In this document: piece after piece, positions 1 through 6,007 of the stretch
Position numbering within the stretch: the stretch's first letter is position 1
Layout of the letters: each line of letters opens with the position of its first letter
NCBI GenBank assembly: GCA_964407525.1
Contig: CAYOWC010000200.1
Location: forward strand, 1 to 9,265
Origin: DUZB01 sp964407525
GTDB taxonomy: Bacteria > Desulfobacterota > DSM-4660 > Desulfatiglandales > Desulfatiglandaceae
Length of the DNA stretch: 9,265 nucleotides
Direction of reading: 5' to 3'
Made by a program: the position numbers and the translations under genes
The notes under the pieces: model-generated
The model's input: the letters and a program-made list of their open reading frames with translations, nothing else
Databases searched by the model: none
Told to the model about the DNA's origin: nothing

Positions 1-179
1 TACCTAAAAACTGCAATTAGCGGTTAGCCGTTAGCTATTAGCCACACAATGTCAGGTAGTTACGATGCAATAGGTAAGCATCGAAAAGTAAAATCCCAGA
101 TAAAGAAAAAAGTCATGCAAACGATTGGTATCTTTAAGCTAACGGCTAATAGCTAAAAGCTAATTGCAGATTTTAAGTA
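1..179. repeat. MITE-like element with heptamer-repeat inverted arms (copy A)
   Basis: The two ends are near-perfect inverted repeats: bases 1-21 match the reverse complement of 159-179 at 19 of 21 positions, sharing the core CTGCAATTAGC. Each arm is a degenerate tandem array of four heptamers of the form NNTTAGC (15-42 on the plus strand, and 138-165 as its complement GCTAANN). The roughly 95-bp interior contains no ORF; it includes a small GATGC/GCATC inverted repeat near 64-82. The structure resembles a non-autonomous miniature element or a large cruciform-forming intergenic repeat. Partial copies lie at about 4414-4487 and 8362-8383. The left end falls on the first base of the window, so it may extend further. 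No transposase is visible. Confidence 0.75.
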
Positions 180-195
180 GTAAGCAGTAGGCAGC
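175..195. repeat. Three degenerate heptamers (ARGYAGY type)
   Basis: Directly abutting copy A are three consecutive 7-bp units: AAGTAGT, AAGCAGT, AGGCAGC. They are a different sequence from the TTAGC heptamers but have the same 7-bp period. The rest of the gap up to the regulator stop codon (196-272) shows no gene, and I see no convincing terminator there. Confidence 0.55.
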
Positions 196-272
196 CCCCC
201 GCTTCGTCATCGGAGTCTTCGCTTACATTGAGTATTGCAGTTAGTTCTACGTGAGTTCCCATCTTGACCAGC

Positions 273-1637
273 CTATCCTTTTTTCTTGCTCGCCTTTGGG
301 ACCTGAAGATTGAGGCGTTTCATTTTTCGCCAGAGGGTTGTGTTGTGTACCCCCAGTTCAGCGGCGGTGGCCATGCGGTTCCAGCCATTCCTTTCCAGTG
401 CTTCATAAAGAAACGTACGTTCTGTGTTTTCCCACGAGGCATTTGCATCGCCTTCATCCGCAGCTCCCGCTGCTTTTTTCAGATTCAGCGTCAAATTATC
501 CGGAAGATGGCTCACTCCAATTAGGCTGTTTCTGCAGACGACCGTTGCATACTCGATGATGTTTTCCAACTCCCTTATGTTTCCGGGGAAATCGTGAGAC
601 ATGAGAATTCGAAATACTTCTGGACTCATCCCATTGATTTCTTTTTCCGACAGGCGACTGAATTTGCTTATGAAATAATCGGCAAGCAGAGGGATGTCCT
701 CTTTCCTCTCCCGTAACGGGGGCAAAGTCAGTTTTGCCACATTGATCCGGTAATACAGGTCCTGCCTGAACTTCCCTTTTTTCACGAGGCCTTCGAGATC
801 GCTGTTTGTAGCCGCCACAATCCTCACATTTGCCCTGGTCGATTTATTGCTCCCAAGAGGTTCGTAAACTCTTTCCTGGAGAACCCTTAACAACTTCACC
901 TGCAAAGCCGGAGAGATATCCCCAATTTCATCCAGAAAGAAGGTTCCACCTTCTGCCATGGCAATACGCCCGGGTTTGTCTTTCTTCGCACCGGTGAATG
1001 CTCCCGCTTTGTAACCGAAAAGCTCTGATTCAAGGAGATCATCGGGCAAGGCGCCGCAGTTGACAGTGACAATGGGCGCATCTTTCCTCGGACTCAGGGA
1101 GTGAATGGCGCGGGCAAAGAGTTCTTTTCCGGTGCCACTTTCTCCAACAAGTAAAACGGTGGCGTTGCTTTCCGAAACCTGTTCGAGAATACCGAAAAGG
1201 CGATGCATTTCAGGATTTTTACTGATAATATCAAAAAAAGAATGTCTCTCCCTGAGTTCCTTCCTCAGCTCTTCCACCACGCTCAGGTCGCGGAAAGTTT
1301 CTACCCCTCCAATCACTTCGCCGGCGGGTGTCTGCAAAAGAGCGGTGGAAATACTGATGGGGACGCGCTCTCCCCGTATGTTCACAATATAAATAGACTC
1401 ATTTGCAATCGGTTCACGGGTGGTCATGGTCTGCTTCAAAGCGCACTTGCTTTCACAGATATTGGCTCTGAAGACGTCCCAACAATGTCTGTTCAATGCC
1501 TCTTCACGGGGAATTCCCGTTATTTTTTCCGCACCCCGGTTGAATGAAGTAATTTTCCACTCCTTGTTGACCGTAAATACCCCTTCGGTAATACTGTCCA
1601 GGATGATCTTTGTTTGATTTTCTAAGGTTTCCTTCAT
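273..1637 (-). CDS. Sigma-54-dependent transcriptional regulator (PAS-AAA+-Fis HTH)
   Basis: This is an enhancer-binding activator that would use ATP hydrolysis to open sigma-54 RNA polymerase promoters. With the chosen start it has 454 residues. An N-terminal PAS domain (about 8-120) carries Cys52, Cys61 and Cys65, followed by a short linker helix. The AAA+ domain (about 140-380) has Walker A GESGTGKE (165-172), the sigma-54-contacting GAFTGA loop (212-217), Walker B GGTFFLDE (230-237) and the GNIRELEN sensor 2 segment (352-359). A Fis-type helix-turn-helix occupies about 408-443. There is no receiver domain, so it is not a classical two-component response regulator; the PAS domain is the likely sensor. 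The ATG at 1637 is preferred over upstream TTG/ATG codons because AAGGA lies 8 bases before it and the upstream extension falls in a 17-bp duplication. It lies 84 bp downstream of the radical SAM gene on the same strand. The ligand and target genes are unknown. Confidence 0.95.
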   Translation of the reverse strand: MKETLENQTKIILDSITEGVFTVNKEWKITSFNRGAEKITGIPREEALNRHCWDVFRANICESKCALKQTMTTREPIANESIYIVNIRGERVPISISTALLQTPAGEVIGGVETFRDLSVVEELRKELRERHSFFDIISKNPEMHRLFGILEQVSESNATVLLVGESGTGKELFARAIHSLSPRKDAPIVTVNCGALPDDLLESELFGYKAGAFTGAKKDKPGRIAMAEGGTFFLDEIGDISPALQVKLLRVLQERVYEPLGSNKSTRANVRIVAATNSDLEGLVKKGKFRQDLYYRINVAKLTLPPLRERKEDIPLLADYFISKFSRLSEKEINGMSPEVFRILMSHDFPGNIRELENIIEYATVVCRNSLIGVSHLPDNLTLNLKKAAGAADEGDANASWENTERTFLYEALERNGWNRMATAAELGVHNTTLWRKMKRLNLQVPKASKKKG

Positions 1638-1663
1638 AATGCATTCCTTGATGAATTCGCAAG

Positions 1664-1697
1664 AAAAGTCAAAATCCATCAAAAGTCAAAATCCATC
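1664..1697. repeat. 17-bp perfect tandem duplication
   Basis: AAAAGTCAAAATCCATC occurs twice back to back (1664-1680 and 1681-1697). It lies in the spacer between the radical SAM stop codon and the regulator start, and creates spurious in-frame TTG/ATG codons upstream of the true regulator start. Confidence 0.85.
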
Positions 1698-1721
1698 CGT
1701 TTTTACGAGAGCATCATTCCT

Positions 1722-2705
1722 TTAATCGAACGAAAATTCCTCTCGGAATTGGACTGAACAACATGTGGTCTGAAATCTGGGTTTAAGGCCAAGCCTGCGG
1801 GCCTCCGCGATGGCCGGTTCCGACCACACAGCCATCCTATTGGCGCCTGCCCGGATGGCGAGTTTTTCCATCAACCAGCCATCCCGGTTTCTTGGCCTTT
1901 CACAACCCAGGGAGATAGGGACATCGGGCATCATCGTTCTCGCCACGGCAATCAAACGTCCTATTTCCATAGGATCCGGATAGGAGACTCCTGCCATGGG
2001 AGTCTCTTTCAACGGGGTAAGCACGACGATAACGAGGGCGTCCGGGTCAAAGGAACGGATGATTTCAAGCGCTTTTTTTTCTGCGGCAATTCTGCCATAT
2101 TGCAGACCAGCTACCACATGCGGCACAAGTTCCATGCCACTTTCTTTGATGGCTTCAAGACCCTGCAGAACCGGTTTGAGACCTTCGAGGTGATATACGG
2201 AGGCAGCCGTTTGATCATCACCCATAACATCCAGCAAGCCCTGTCGAACGCCCGCTTTTCTTAGTTCCACACACGAAGCCAGGTCCGAAAAACCGGTATG
2301 GGCTGAGAGATAAAGCCCTGTCTTCTTATTAACCTCTTTAATAGCGGAAAAGAATTGTTCCCAAGGCAGCCGCCCATCGTAATCGGAACCACCCGTCAGA
2401 AGGAGGCCCTGCGCTCCTTTACGGCCCAATTCCACTCCGACTTTCTTGAATGTGTCAGGTCGATCTGCTTTGAGCATTGGCGCCAAAAGTTTTCCGCGGC
2501 AATGTTCGCATTGCAAAAGGCATTTATCCCCGGTTATAGAGACCGCCGGATATCGCCCTCGTACGTTGCCATACCTTACCATGCCGGGCAGATAGAAAGT
2601 GAAGGCATTGCCGTGTCTGGCCCTGGTAATTTCCCATGCCTCCTTAAAAAGTGCTTTGTCATCCGATGAAAGCAAGGCTTCACATACATTCTCTTCAAGT
2701 TTCAA
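1722..2705 (-). CDS. Radical SAM protein, biotin-synthase-related (possible LipS-type lipoyl synthase subunit)
   Basis: A 327-residue single-domain radical SAM enzyme. The [4Fe-4S]/SAM-binding motif CLLQCEHC (Cys62, Cys66, Cys69; CX3CX2C) follows a short N-terminal region, and LTGGSD (103-108) is the SAM-binding GGE-like strand. Further cysteines at 268 (LGCERPRNRDG) and 315-316 (TTCCSV) near the C-terminus could ligate an auxiliary cluster. The GCERP region and the overall organisation resemble the uncharacterised biotin-synthase homologues of the COG1856 type, which as I recall include one subunit of the two-protein LipS1/LipS2 lipoyl synthase. That assignment is from memory and tentative; no partner gene or lipoate ligase is in the window. 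The start is TTG at 2705, behind a weak GGTGGG; an in-frame stop six codons upstream excludes a longer protein. The sigma-54 regulator gene follows on the same strand, suggesting co-transcription. Confidence 0.85.
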   Translation of the reverse strand: MKLEENVCEALLSSDDKALFKEAWEITRARHGNAFTFYLPGMVRYGNVRGRYPAVSITGDKCLLQCEHCRGKLLAPMLKADRPDTFKKVGVELGRKGAQGLLLTGGSDYDGRLPWEQFFSAIKEVNKKTGLYLSAHTGFSDLASCVELRKAGVRQGLLDVMGDDQTAASVYHLEGLKPVLQGLEAIKESGMELVPHVVAGLQYGRIAAEKKALEIIRSFDPDALVIVVLTPLKETPMAGVSYPDPMEIGRLIAVARTMMPDVPISLGCERPRNRDGWLMEKLAIRAGANRMAVWSEPAIAEARRLGLKPRFQTTCCSVQFREEFSFD

Positions 2706-2738
2706 ATCAGGCCCACCACTTCAATCCCGGTGAAGACG

Positions 2739-2939
2739 GAATTTTTGGGCTTGGTTTTAACTTCGCTCACTTGATGCGGTCATCAAAGAATATGTTCAAC
2801 AGTTCATAATCTTAATCGTAATCATAATCATACTCCTTTTGACCTATTCCAGAGGTCTTCGATTATGATTACGATTAAGATTATGAGTAAGAAAACAACT
2901 CTAATGCCCGATTTTAGGACCAAGCCCGAATTTTCGATT
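2739..2939. repeat. Nested palindromic intergenic element with hexamer-repeat arms
   Basis: The core is a perfect 26-bp inverted repeat (2804-2829 and 2861-2886) separated by 31 bases that contain a small GACCT/AGGTC stem (2841-2857). Each arm is a degenerate tandem hexamer array: NNTAAT units on the left (2805-2834) and GATTAN units on the right (2861-2890). An outer imperfect inverted repeat around GGGCTTGGT (about 2739-2761) and ACCAAGCCC (about 2917-2939) encloses it. It sits between the divergent radical SAM and rimO genes and contains no credible ORF. Confidence 0.8.
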
Positions 2940-2997
2940 CTTCAACGTTCATTATTAACGTTCAGATGCCCAAGAAACAACATATGGGAATATGATA

Positions 2998-3026
2998 TTG
3001 TTTTTCCTCACGCCCTAATATATAAA
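2998..3026 (+). promoter_or_regulatory. Probable sigma-70-type promoter for rimO
   Basis: TTGTTT (2998-3003) and TATAAA (3021-3026) are separated by 17 bases, about 50 bp before the rimO start. Upstream, AACGTTC occurs twice (2944-2950 and 2957-2963) with a 13-bp repeat period and could be a regulator site. This is inferred from consensus only. Confidence 0.45.
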
Positions 3027-3077
3027 TTCTCATCAGTATTTCAACATATCCTCCTTAAAAATGAGATAAGGGTTACC

Positions 3078-4415
3078 ATGTTAAAAAAAGAGAAGGTCTT
3101 TTTGATCAGTCTCGGGTGCGCCAAAAACCTTGTTGACAGTGAGCACATGCTGGGGATTCTCAGTCACTCCGGTTTCAGGCTCACGGAACAGGCTGAAGAA
3201 GCCGATATTGTTATTGTCAACACATGCGGATTCCTCCAGACAGCTGTAGAAGAAAGTATTGATGTTATCTTTGAAACGGCTAGGCTGAAAACTTCAGGAA
3301 AATTGAAGCACTTGATAGTTGCAGGCTGTTTCGTGCAGCGATACGGATATAAACTAATGCAGGAAATCCCTGAAGTAGATGTCTGGATCGGCACAGGCGA
3401 AATTGACAAAATCGCCGAGGCTGTTATGAACAAGGATTCCGGTAGGCAAACAGAATTTTTTATCGGAAGACCAACACGCTTGCCGGATCACCGATTGCCA
3501 AGGATCCAAACAACTCCATTTTATACCAGTTACCTCAGGATTGGGGAGGGATGTTCCCACAGGTGCTCTTACTGCATCATTCCGAACCTGAGGGGATCTT
3601 TTCGAAGCAGGGGAATGGAATCCTTGCTCATTGAGGCCAGGGAAATGGCATCGCGGGGAGTAAAAGAGATCAACCTCATCGCACAGGATACCAGTTATTA
3701 TGGAAAAGACCTGAAAACAGGCCCTTTTCTTGAAGATCTTTTGGAAAAAATGGTCACCATTGATGGAATTGCCTGGATAAGACTTCTGTATCTCCACCCT
3801 TACGGGATTACAGAAAGACTCCTGGATCTCATAGAATCCCACGAGGTAATTGCTCCCTATCTGGACCTGCCACTCCAACACTCAAACCAGGAGCTTTTAC
3901 GTTCCATGGGCAGACCTCCCAGCCAGGAAGCCCCCATGGAGCTGATTGAAAGGATAAGACGCCGGAAAAGAGAAATGAGTATTCGGACCACGCTGATGGT
4001 TGGTTTCCCGGGGGAGACGGAAGCCATGTTCAAACAAATGCGCGAATTTATAGAGACTGCGGAATTTGAGCACCTCGGCGTGTTTGTGTACAGCGCTGAA
4101 AAAGGAACCCCGGCAGCAAGGCTCAAACCGGTTGTCGATCACGATATCGCGGAAAACAGGCGCGCAGAACTCATGGGCGCCCAGGCAAGCATTTCGAGAA
4201 AAAACAATCGGAAGATGGTGGGGAAAATTTTCCCTGTTCTCATGGAAGGCCCTTGCCCAGAAACGGAATTACTTCTTTGCGGAAGAACGGCAGGAATGGC
4301 GCCGGAGGTAGACCGCCGGGTATTAATCAACAAAGGAGAGGGCATTGTTGGGGAAATCATGCCGGTCAGAATCACCGAAGCCCACGATTATGATGTGGTG
4401 GGTGAGATTCTGTAA
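3078..4415 (+). CDS. rimO: Ribosomal protein S12 methylthiotransferase RimO
   Basis: RimO is a cytoplasmic radical SAM enzyme that adds a methylthio group to the conserved aspartate of ribosomal protein S12 (Asp88/89 in E. coli numbering). The 445-residue product is the usual family length. The N-terminal UPF0004 domain has the three auxiliary-cluster cysteines, Cys14 (LGCAKN), Cys50 (NTCGF) and Cys84 (AGCFVQR). The radical SAM motif GCSHRCSYC (Cys159, 163, 166) is followed by IIPNLRGSFRSR, characteristic of RimO rather than MiaB, and by PLQHSN (265-270). A C-terminal TRAM domain (about 378-445) includes RTAGMAPEVD. The ATG at 3078 begins the conserved KVFLISLGCAKN block; an in-frame extension back to 2865 is rejected because it would translate the palindromic element and the promoter. 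The ribosome-binding site is weak (AAGGG about 6 bases before). The stop codon overlaps the edge of repeat copy B. Confidence 0.97.
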   Translation: MLKKEKVFLISLGCAKNLVDSEHMLGILSHSGFRLTEQAEEADIVIVNTCGFLQTAVEESIDVIFETARLKTSGKLKHLIVAGCFVQRYGYKLMQEIPEVDVWIGTGEIDKIAEAVMNKDSGRQTEFFIGRPTRLPDHRLPRIQTTPFYTSYLRIGEGCSHRCSYCIIPNLRGSFRSRGMESLLIEAREMASRGVKEINLIAQDTSYYGKDLKTGPFLEDLLEKMVTIDGIAWIRLLYLHPYGITERLLDLIESHEVIAPYLDLPLQHSNQELLRSMGRPPSQEAPMELIERIRRRKREMSIRTTLMVGFPGETEAMFKQMREFIETAEFEHLGVFVYSAEKGTPAARLKPVVDHDIAENRRAELMGAQASISRKNNRKMVGKIFPVLMEGPCPETELLLCGRTAGMAPEVDRRVLINKGEGIVGEIMPVRITEAHDYDVVGEIL

Positions 4416-4487
4416 CTTAAATGCTGCGATTAGCGGTTAGTGGTTACTTAGCCGCACAAAACCAGTGACTTACGATGCTATAGGCCT
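4414..4487. repeat. Degenerate heptamer element (copy B, left half)
   Basis: This stretch aligns with the left end of copy A: ACTTAAATGCTGCGATTAGCGG corresponds to bases 1-23, followed by decayed TTAGC heptamers, GCACAA and the shared TTACGATGC-ATAGG block (4470-4484, versus 60-74 in copy A). No matching right arm was found, so this is a half or truncated copy. It occupies the whole 62-bp gap between the convergent rimO and Nudix stop codons and overlaps both gene ends. Confidence 0.65.
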
Positions 4488-5377
4488 ACCGACCGCCAAA
4501 AACCATTATGCAGCCAGATCCGGGAAAAATCCACTCCCGCAACCAGCAATTTATTCTTCAATGAAATCTGATCTATGTGAATAGATTCTTGATGATATTC
4601 GGGGTCCCAGGGTTCTACAATAACTGCACCTTTTTCTAATGAGATAACTCTCGGGCGGAGCGCTGGACCCCAGAGTCTATCTGAGATTTCCGTTTGAAGT
4701 TCTTTATGGTCACGGTATTTTGACAGCTGGTGAAGGGTTACAAGAGTCGGGGGGCTCAAACTGATACTGCCCTTTATGTTTTCTTCCAGTGCTTTCAGGG
4801 GTTGCAGCCAAACCCCATTCGACATTTCCATGCCATCCGGACTGCATGTTTGTTCGGCTGGCATGGCGGCAAGAAAAAAGAGGGTATCGTAATGTCGCTT
4901 CATCTCCCTGGGTGTTACCCAATGTGCCCAGCGGTAAAGGCTTGAGAACTCGAGTTGCCATTTTTTTTCTTTGACGAGGGATCGAAACCATCCTCGCACC
5001 AAACCTTGCTTTTGCCGATACCGGTCCACACCTGCCAGGATATCCTCCTCTGAATTTGCCCCCCTGGCTAACAATGCCCCTGCCTCTTCGAATGTTTCTC
5101 GAATCGCGGCAACAGCATATGGTATCGTTTCCTGAGCAGCAAGACCTTCGCCGGCCAGATATTTTTTAATACGCGGAATCTCCATGTCCACATGGGGCAG
5201 CCAATCCTGCGCATTTTTGTCGGTTTCGTCTACCATTCCTCCGGGAAATACATATTTTCCTGCCATAAATCCGGCAGAAGCACCTCTTTTAAGAAGATAT
5301 ACCTCAAACCTGTTTTCTGCTTTACGAATAAGGATAACCGTCGAAGCAGGCGCTGCATCGGGAAACTGACGTGTCAT
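4478..5377 (-). CDS. Nudix hydrolase, NUDT19-like (probable CoA/acyl-CoA diphosphatase)
   Basis: A 299-residue Nudix enzyme. The Nudix box is split: FPGGMVDETD (44-53) supplies the first half and AAIRETFEEAGALL (90-103) the metal-binding REXXEEXG half, with about 36 residues between them. A long insertion within the box is characteristic of the eukaryotic NUDT19 family, which cleaves CoA and acyl-CoA to 3',5'-ADP and (acyl)phosphopantetheine; bacterial homologues share this layout. The substrate here is inferred, not shown. The long C-terminal half contains FSSLYRWAHWVTP (144-156) and a beta-rich tail. The start at 5377 is chosen over an ATG at 5434 because AGGA sits about 9 bases before it and the homologous N-terminus begins just after. 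The last codons and the TAG stop fall inside repeat copy B. The gene is convergent with rimO and appears monocistronic. Confidence 0.88.
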   Translation of the reverse strand: MTRQFPDAAPASTVILIRKAENRFEVYLLKRGASAGFMAGKYVFPGGMVDETDKNAQDWLPHVDMEIPRIKKYLAGEGLAAQETIPYAVAAIRETFEEAGALLARGANSEEDILAGVDRYRQKQGLVRGWFRSLVKEKKWQLEFSSLYRWAHWVTPREMKRHYDTLFFLAAMPAEQTCSPDGMEMSNGVWLQPLKALEENIKGSISLSPPTLVTLHQLSKYRDHKELQTEISDRLWGPALRPRVISLEKGAVIVEPWDPEYHQESIHIDQISLKNKLLVAGVDFSRIWLHNGFWRSVGL

Positions 5378-5452
5378 AAAAATCGTCCTGAGGATTATTG
5401 TGAGTGAATAGATTCTTGCTTGGCCAGCTTCCATTTTTTCGAATACTGACGT

Positions 5453-5481
5453 ATTGAAATCTAAAACGGAAGAGATGTCAA
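5453..5481 (-). promoter_or_regulatory. Possible promoter for the Nudix gene
   Basis: On the minus strand a perfect TTGACA (5481-5476) is followed 17 bases later by TTCAAT (5458-5453), a poor -10. It lies about 75 bp before the chosen start. The -35 match is good but the -10 is weak. Confidence 0.3.
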
Positions 5482-5567
5482 ACTGTAATTGTTAGGACAA
5501 TGTCATTAACTTAAAAACATTTGCGTCATTGCGGATTAGCGTGATTCTTGTGCGAAAAGCGTTTAAC

Positions 5568-5596
5568 GTCATTCCGGGCTTGACCCGGAATCCAGG
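5568..5596. repeat. REP-like hairpin, left copy
   Basis: ATTCCGGG and CCCGGAAT (5571-5578 and 5584-5591) form a perfect 8-bp stem with a 5-base loop, within GTCATTCC...GGAATCCAGG. This belongs to the widespread bacterial class of intergenic palindromes whose translations read WIPGQARND. It is in inverted orientation to the right copy at 5681-5708. Confidence 0.85.
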
Positions 5597-5614
5597 TTTT
5601 TGGAAGCATCCGGT

Positions 5615-5686
5615 GTCTTGCAGGCTCGCTTACCCGGAGTCTCGCAGGCTCGCTTACCCGGAGTCTCGCAGGCTCGCTTACCTGGA
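5615..5686. repeat. 24-bp tandem repeat, three copies
   Basis: Three consecutive 24-bp units (5615-5638, 5639-5662, 5663-5686) share the core GCAGGCTCGCTTACC; the first differs from the second at one base, and the third differs from the second at one base. The last copy runs into the right REP hairpin. There are no spacers between units, so it is not CRISPR-like. Confidence 0.9.
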
Positions 5687-5708
5687 TTCCTGCTTTCGCA
5701 GGAATGAC
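5681..5708. repeat. REP-like hairpin, right copy
   Basis: ATTCCTGC and GCAGGAAT (5686-5693 and 5698-5705) form a perfect 8-bp stem around a TTTC loop, within CCTGGATTCC...GGAATGAC. Its outer sequence is the inverse of the left copy, so the pair flanks the 24-bp triplicate like a two-hairpin (BIME-type) unit. Confidence 0.85.
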
Positions 5709-5846
5709 GGTCTGTTCTACATTCGAGGCTGATTTGTTATTTTGCCGTTCCATTCGAATGTTCGTCATTCGAGCATTGCCGTTAAGTTAATAACATTGAT
5801 CGTTAGGAAACAATAAAAGCGTATTTGCTGGAGAAGTAAAAAAGTA

Positions 5847-5876
5847 TTGACAACTACACATAAACAATACGATAAT
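5847..5876 (+). promoter_or_regulatory. Strong sigma-70-type promoter for the small ORF-glgA operon
   Basis: A perfect TTGACA (5847-5852) and GATAAT (5871-5876, five of six consensus bases) are separated by 18 bases in AT-rich DNA. The predicted start near 5883 would give a leader of about 125 nt before the small ORF. It lies just outside the composite repeat element. Confidence 0.65.
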
Positions 5877-5901
5877 AGAAAGTTAATATGAATTTATGAG
5901 T

Positions 5902-5917
5902 ATTACAAGATTGTAAT
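5902..5917. promoter_or_regulatory. Palindromic possible operator
   Basis: ATTACAA-GA-TTGTAAT is a perfect 7+2+7 palindrome about 20 bp downstream of the predicted transcription start. Its size and position suit a dimeric repressor site, but no regulator can be named. Confidence 0.35.
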
Positions 5918-6007
5918 GTTCCTGAAAGGTTGCAGTAAGATTCGGCAGGTAAAATCCCGATCGGTTGTGACTGAACATTTTAGAATACAATTCGGGAGGG
6001 AAATATC

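Larger units (their letters stand above)
5498..5798. repeat. Composite palindromic element with 17-bp terminal inverted repeats
   Basis: CAATGTCATTAACTTAA (5498-5514) is repeated in inverse at 5782-5798 with 16 of 17 bases matching. Between them lie two REP-like hairpins and a 24-bp triplicate, described separately. The interior also has repeated GTCATT motifs in both orientations. There is no transposase. It occupies most of the gap between the divergent Nudix and glgA transcription units and looks like a nested or composite non-autonomous element. Confidence 0.65.

Noticed and set aside
2865..3077. In-frame N-terminal extension of RimO (71 residues)
   Set aside because: It begins inside the hexamer palindrome and runs through the likely promoter; the conserved RimO N-terminus starts at 3078.
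2706..3077. Sigma-54 promoter near the radical SAM/regulator operon
   Set aside because: I searched by eye for a GG-N10-GC core with consensus flanks and found no convincing match.
5432..5434. Upstream ATG of the Nudix gene
   Set aside because: No Shine-Dalgarno sequence; the extra 19 residues precede the domain, while the ATG at 5377 has AGGA in place.
5615..5686. CRISPR-like array
   Set aside because: The 24-bp units are directly adjacent with no spacers, there are only three, and no cas gene is present.
5526..5768. 80-aa minus-strand ORF (and a 67-aa plus-strand ORF) across the REP region
   Set aside because: The translation consists of repeat-derived phrases (PAKAGIQ, WIPGQARND, VSEPARLR); this is non-coding repeat DNA.
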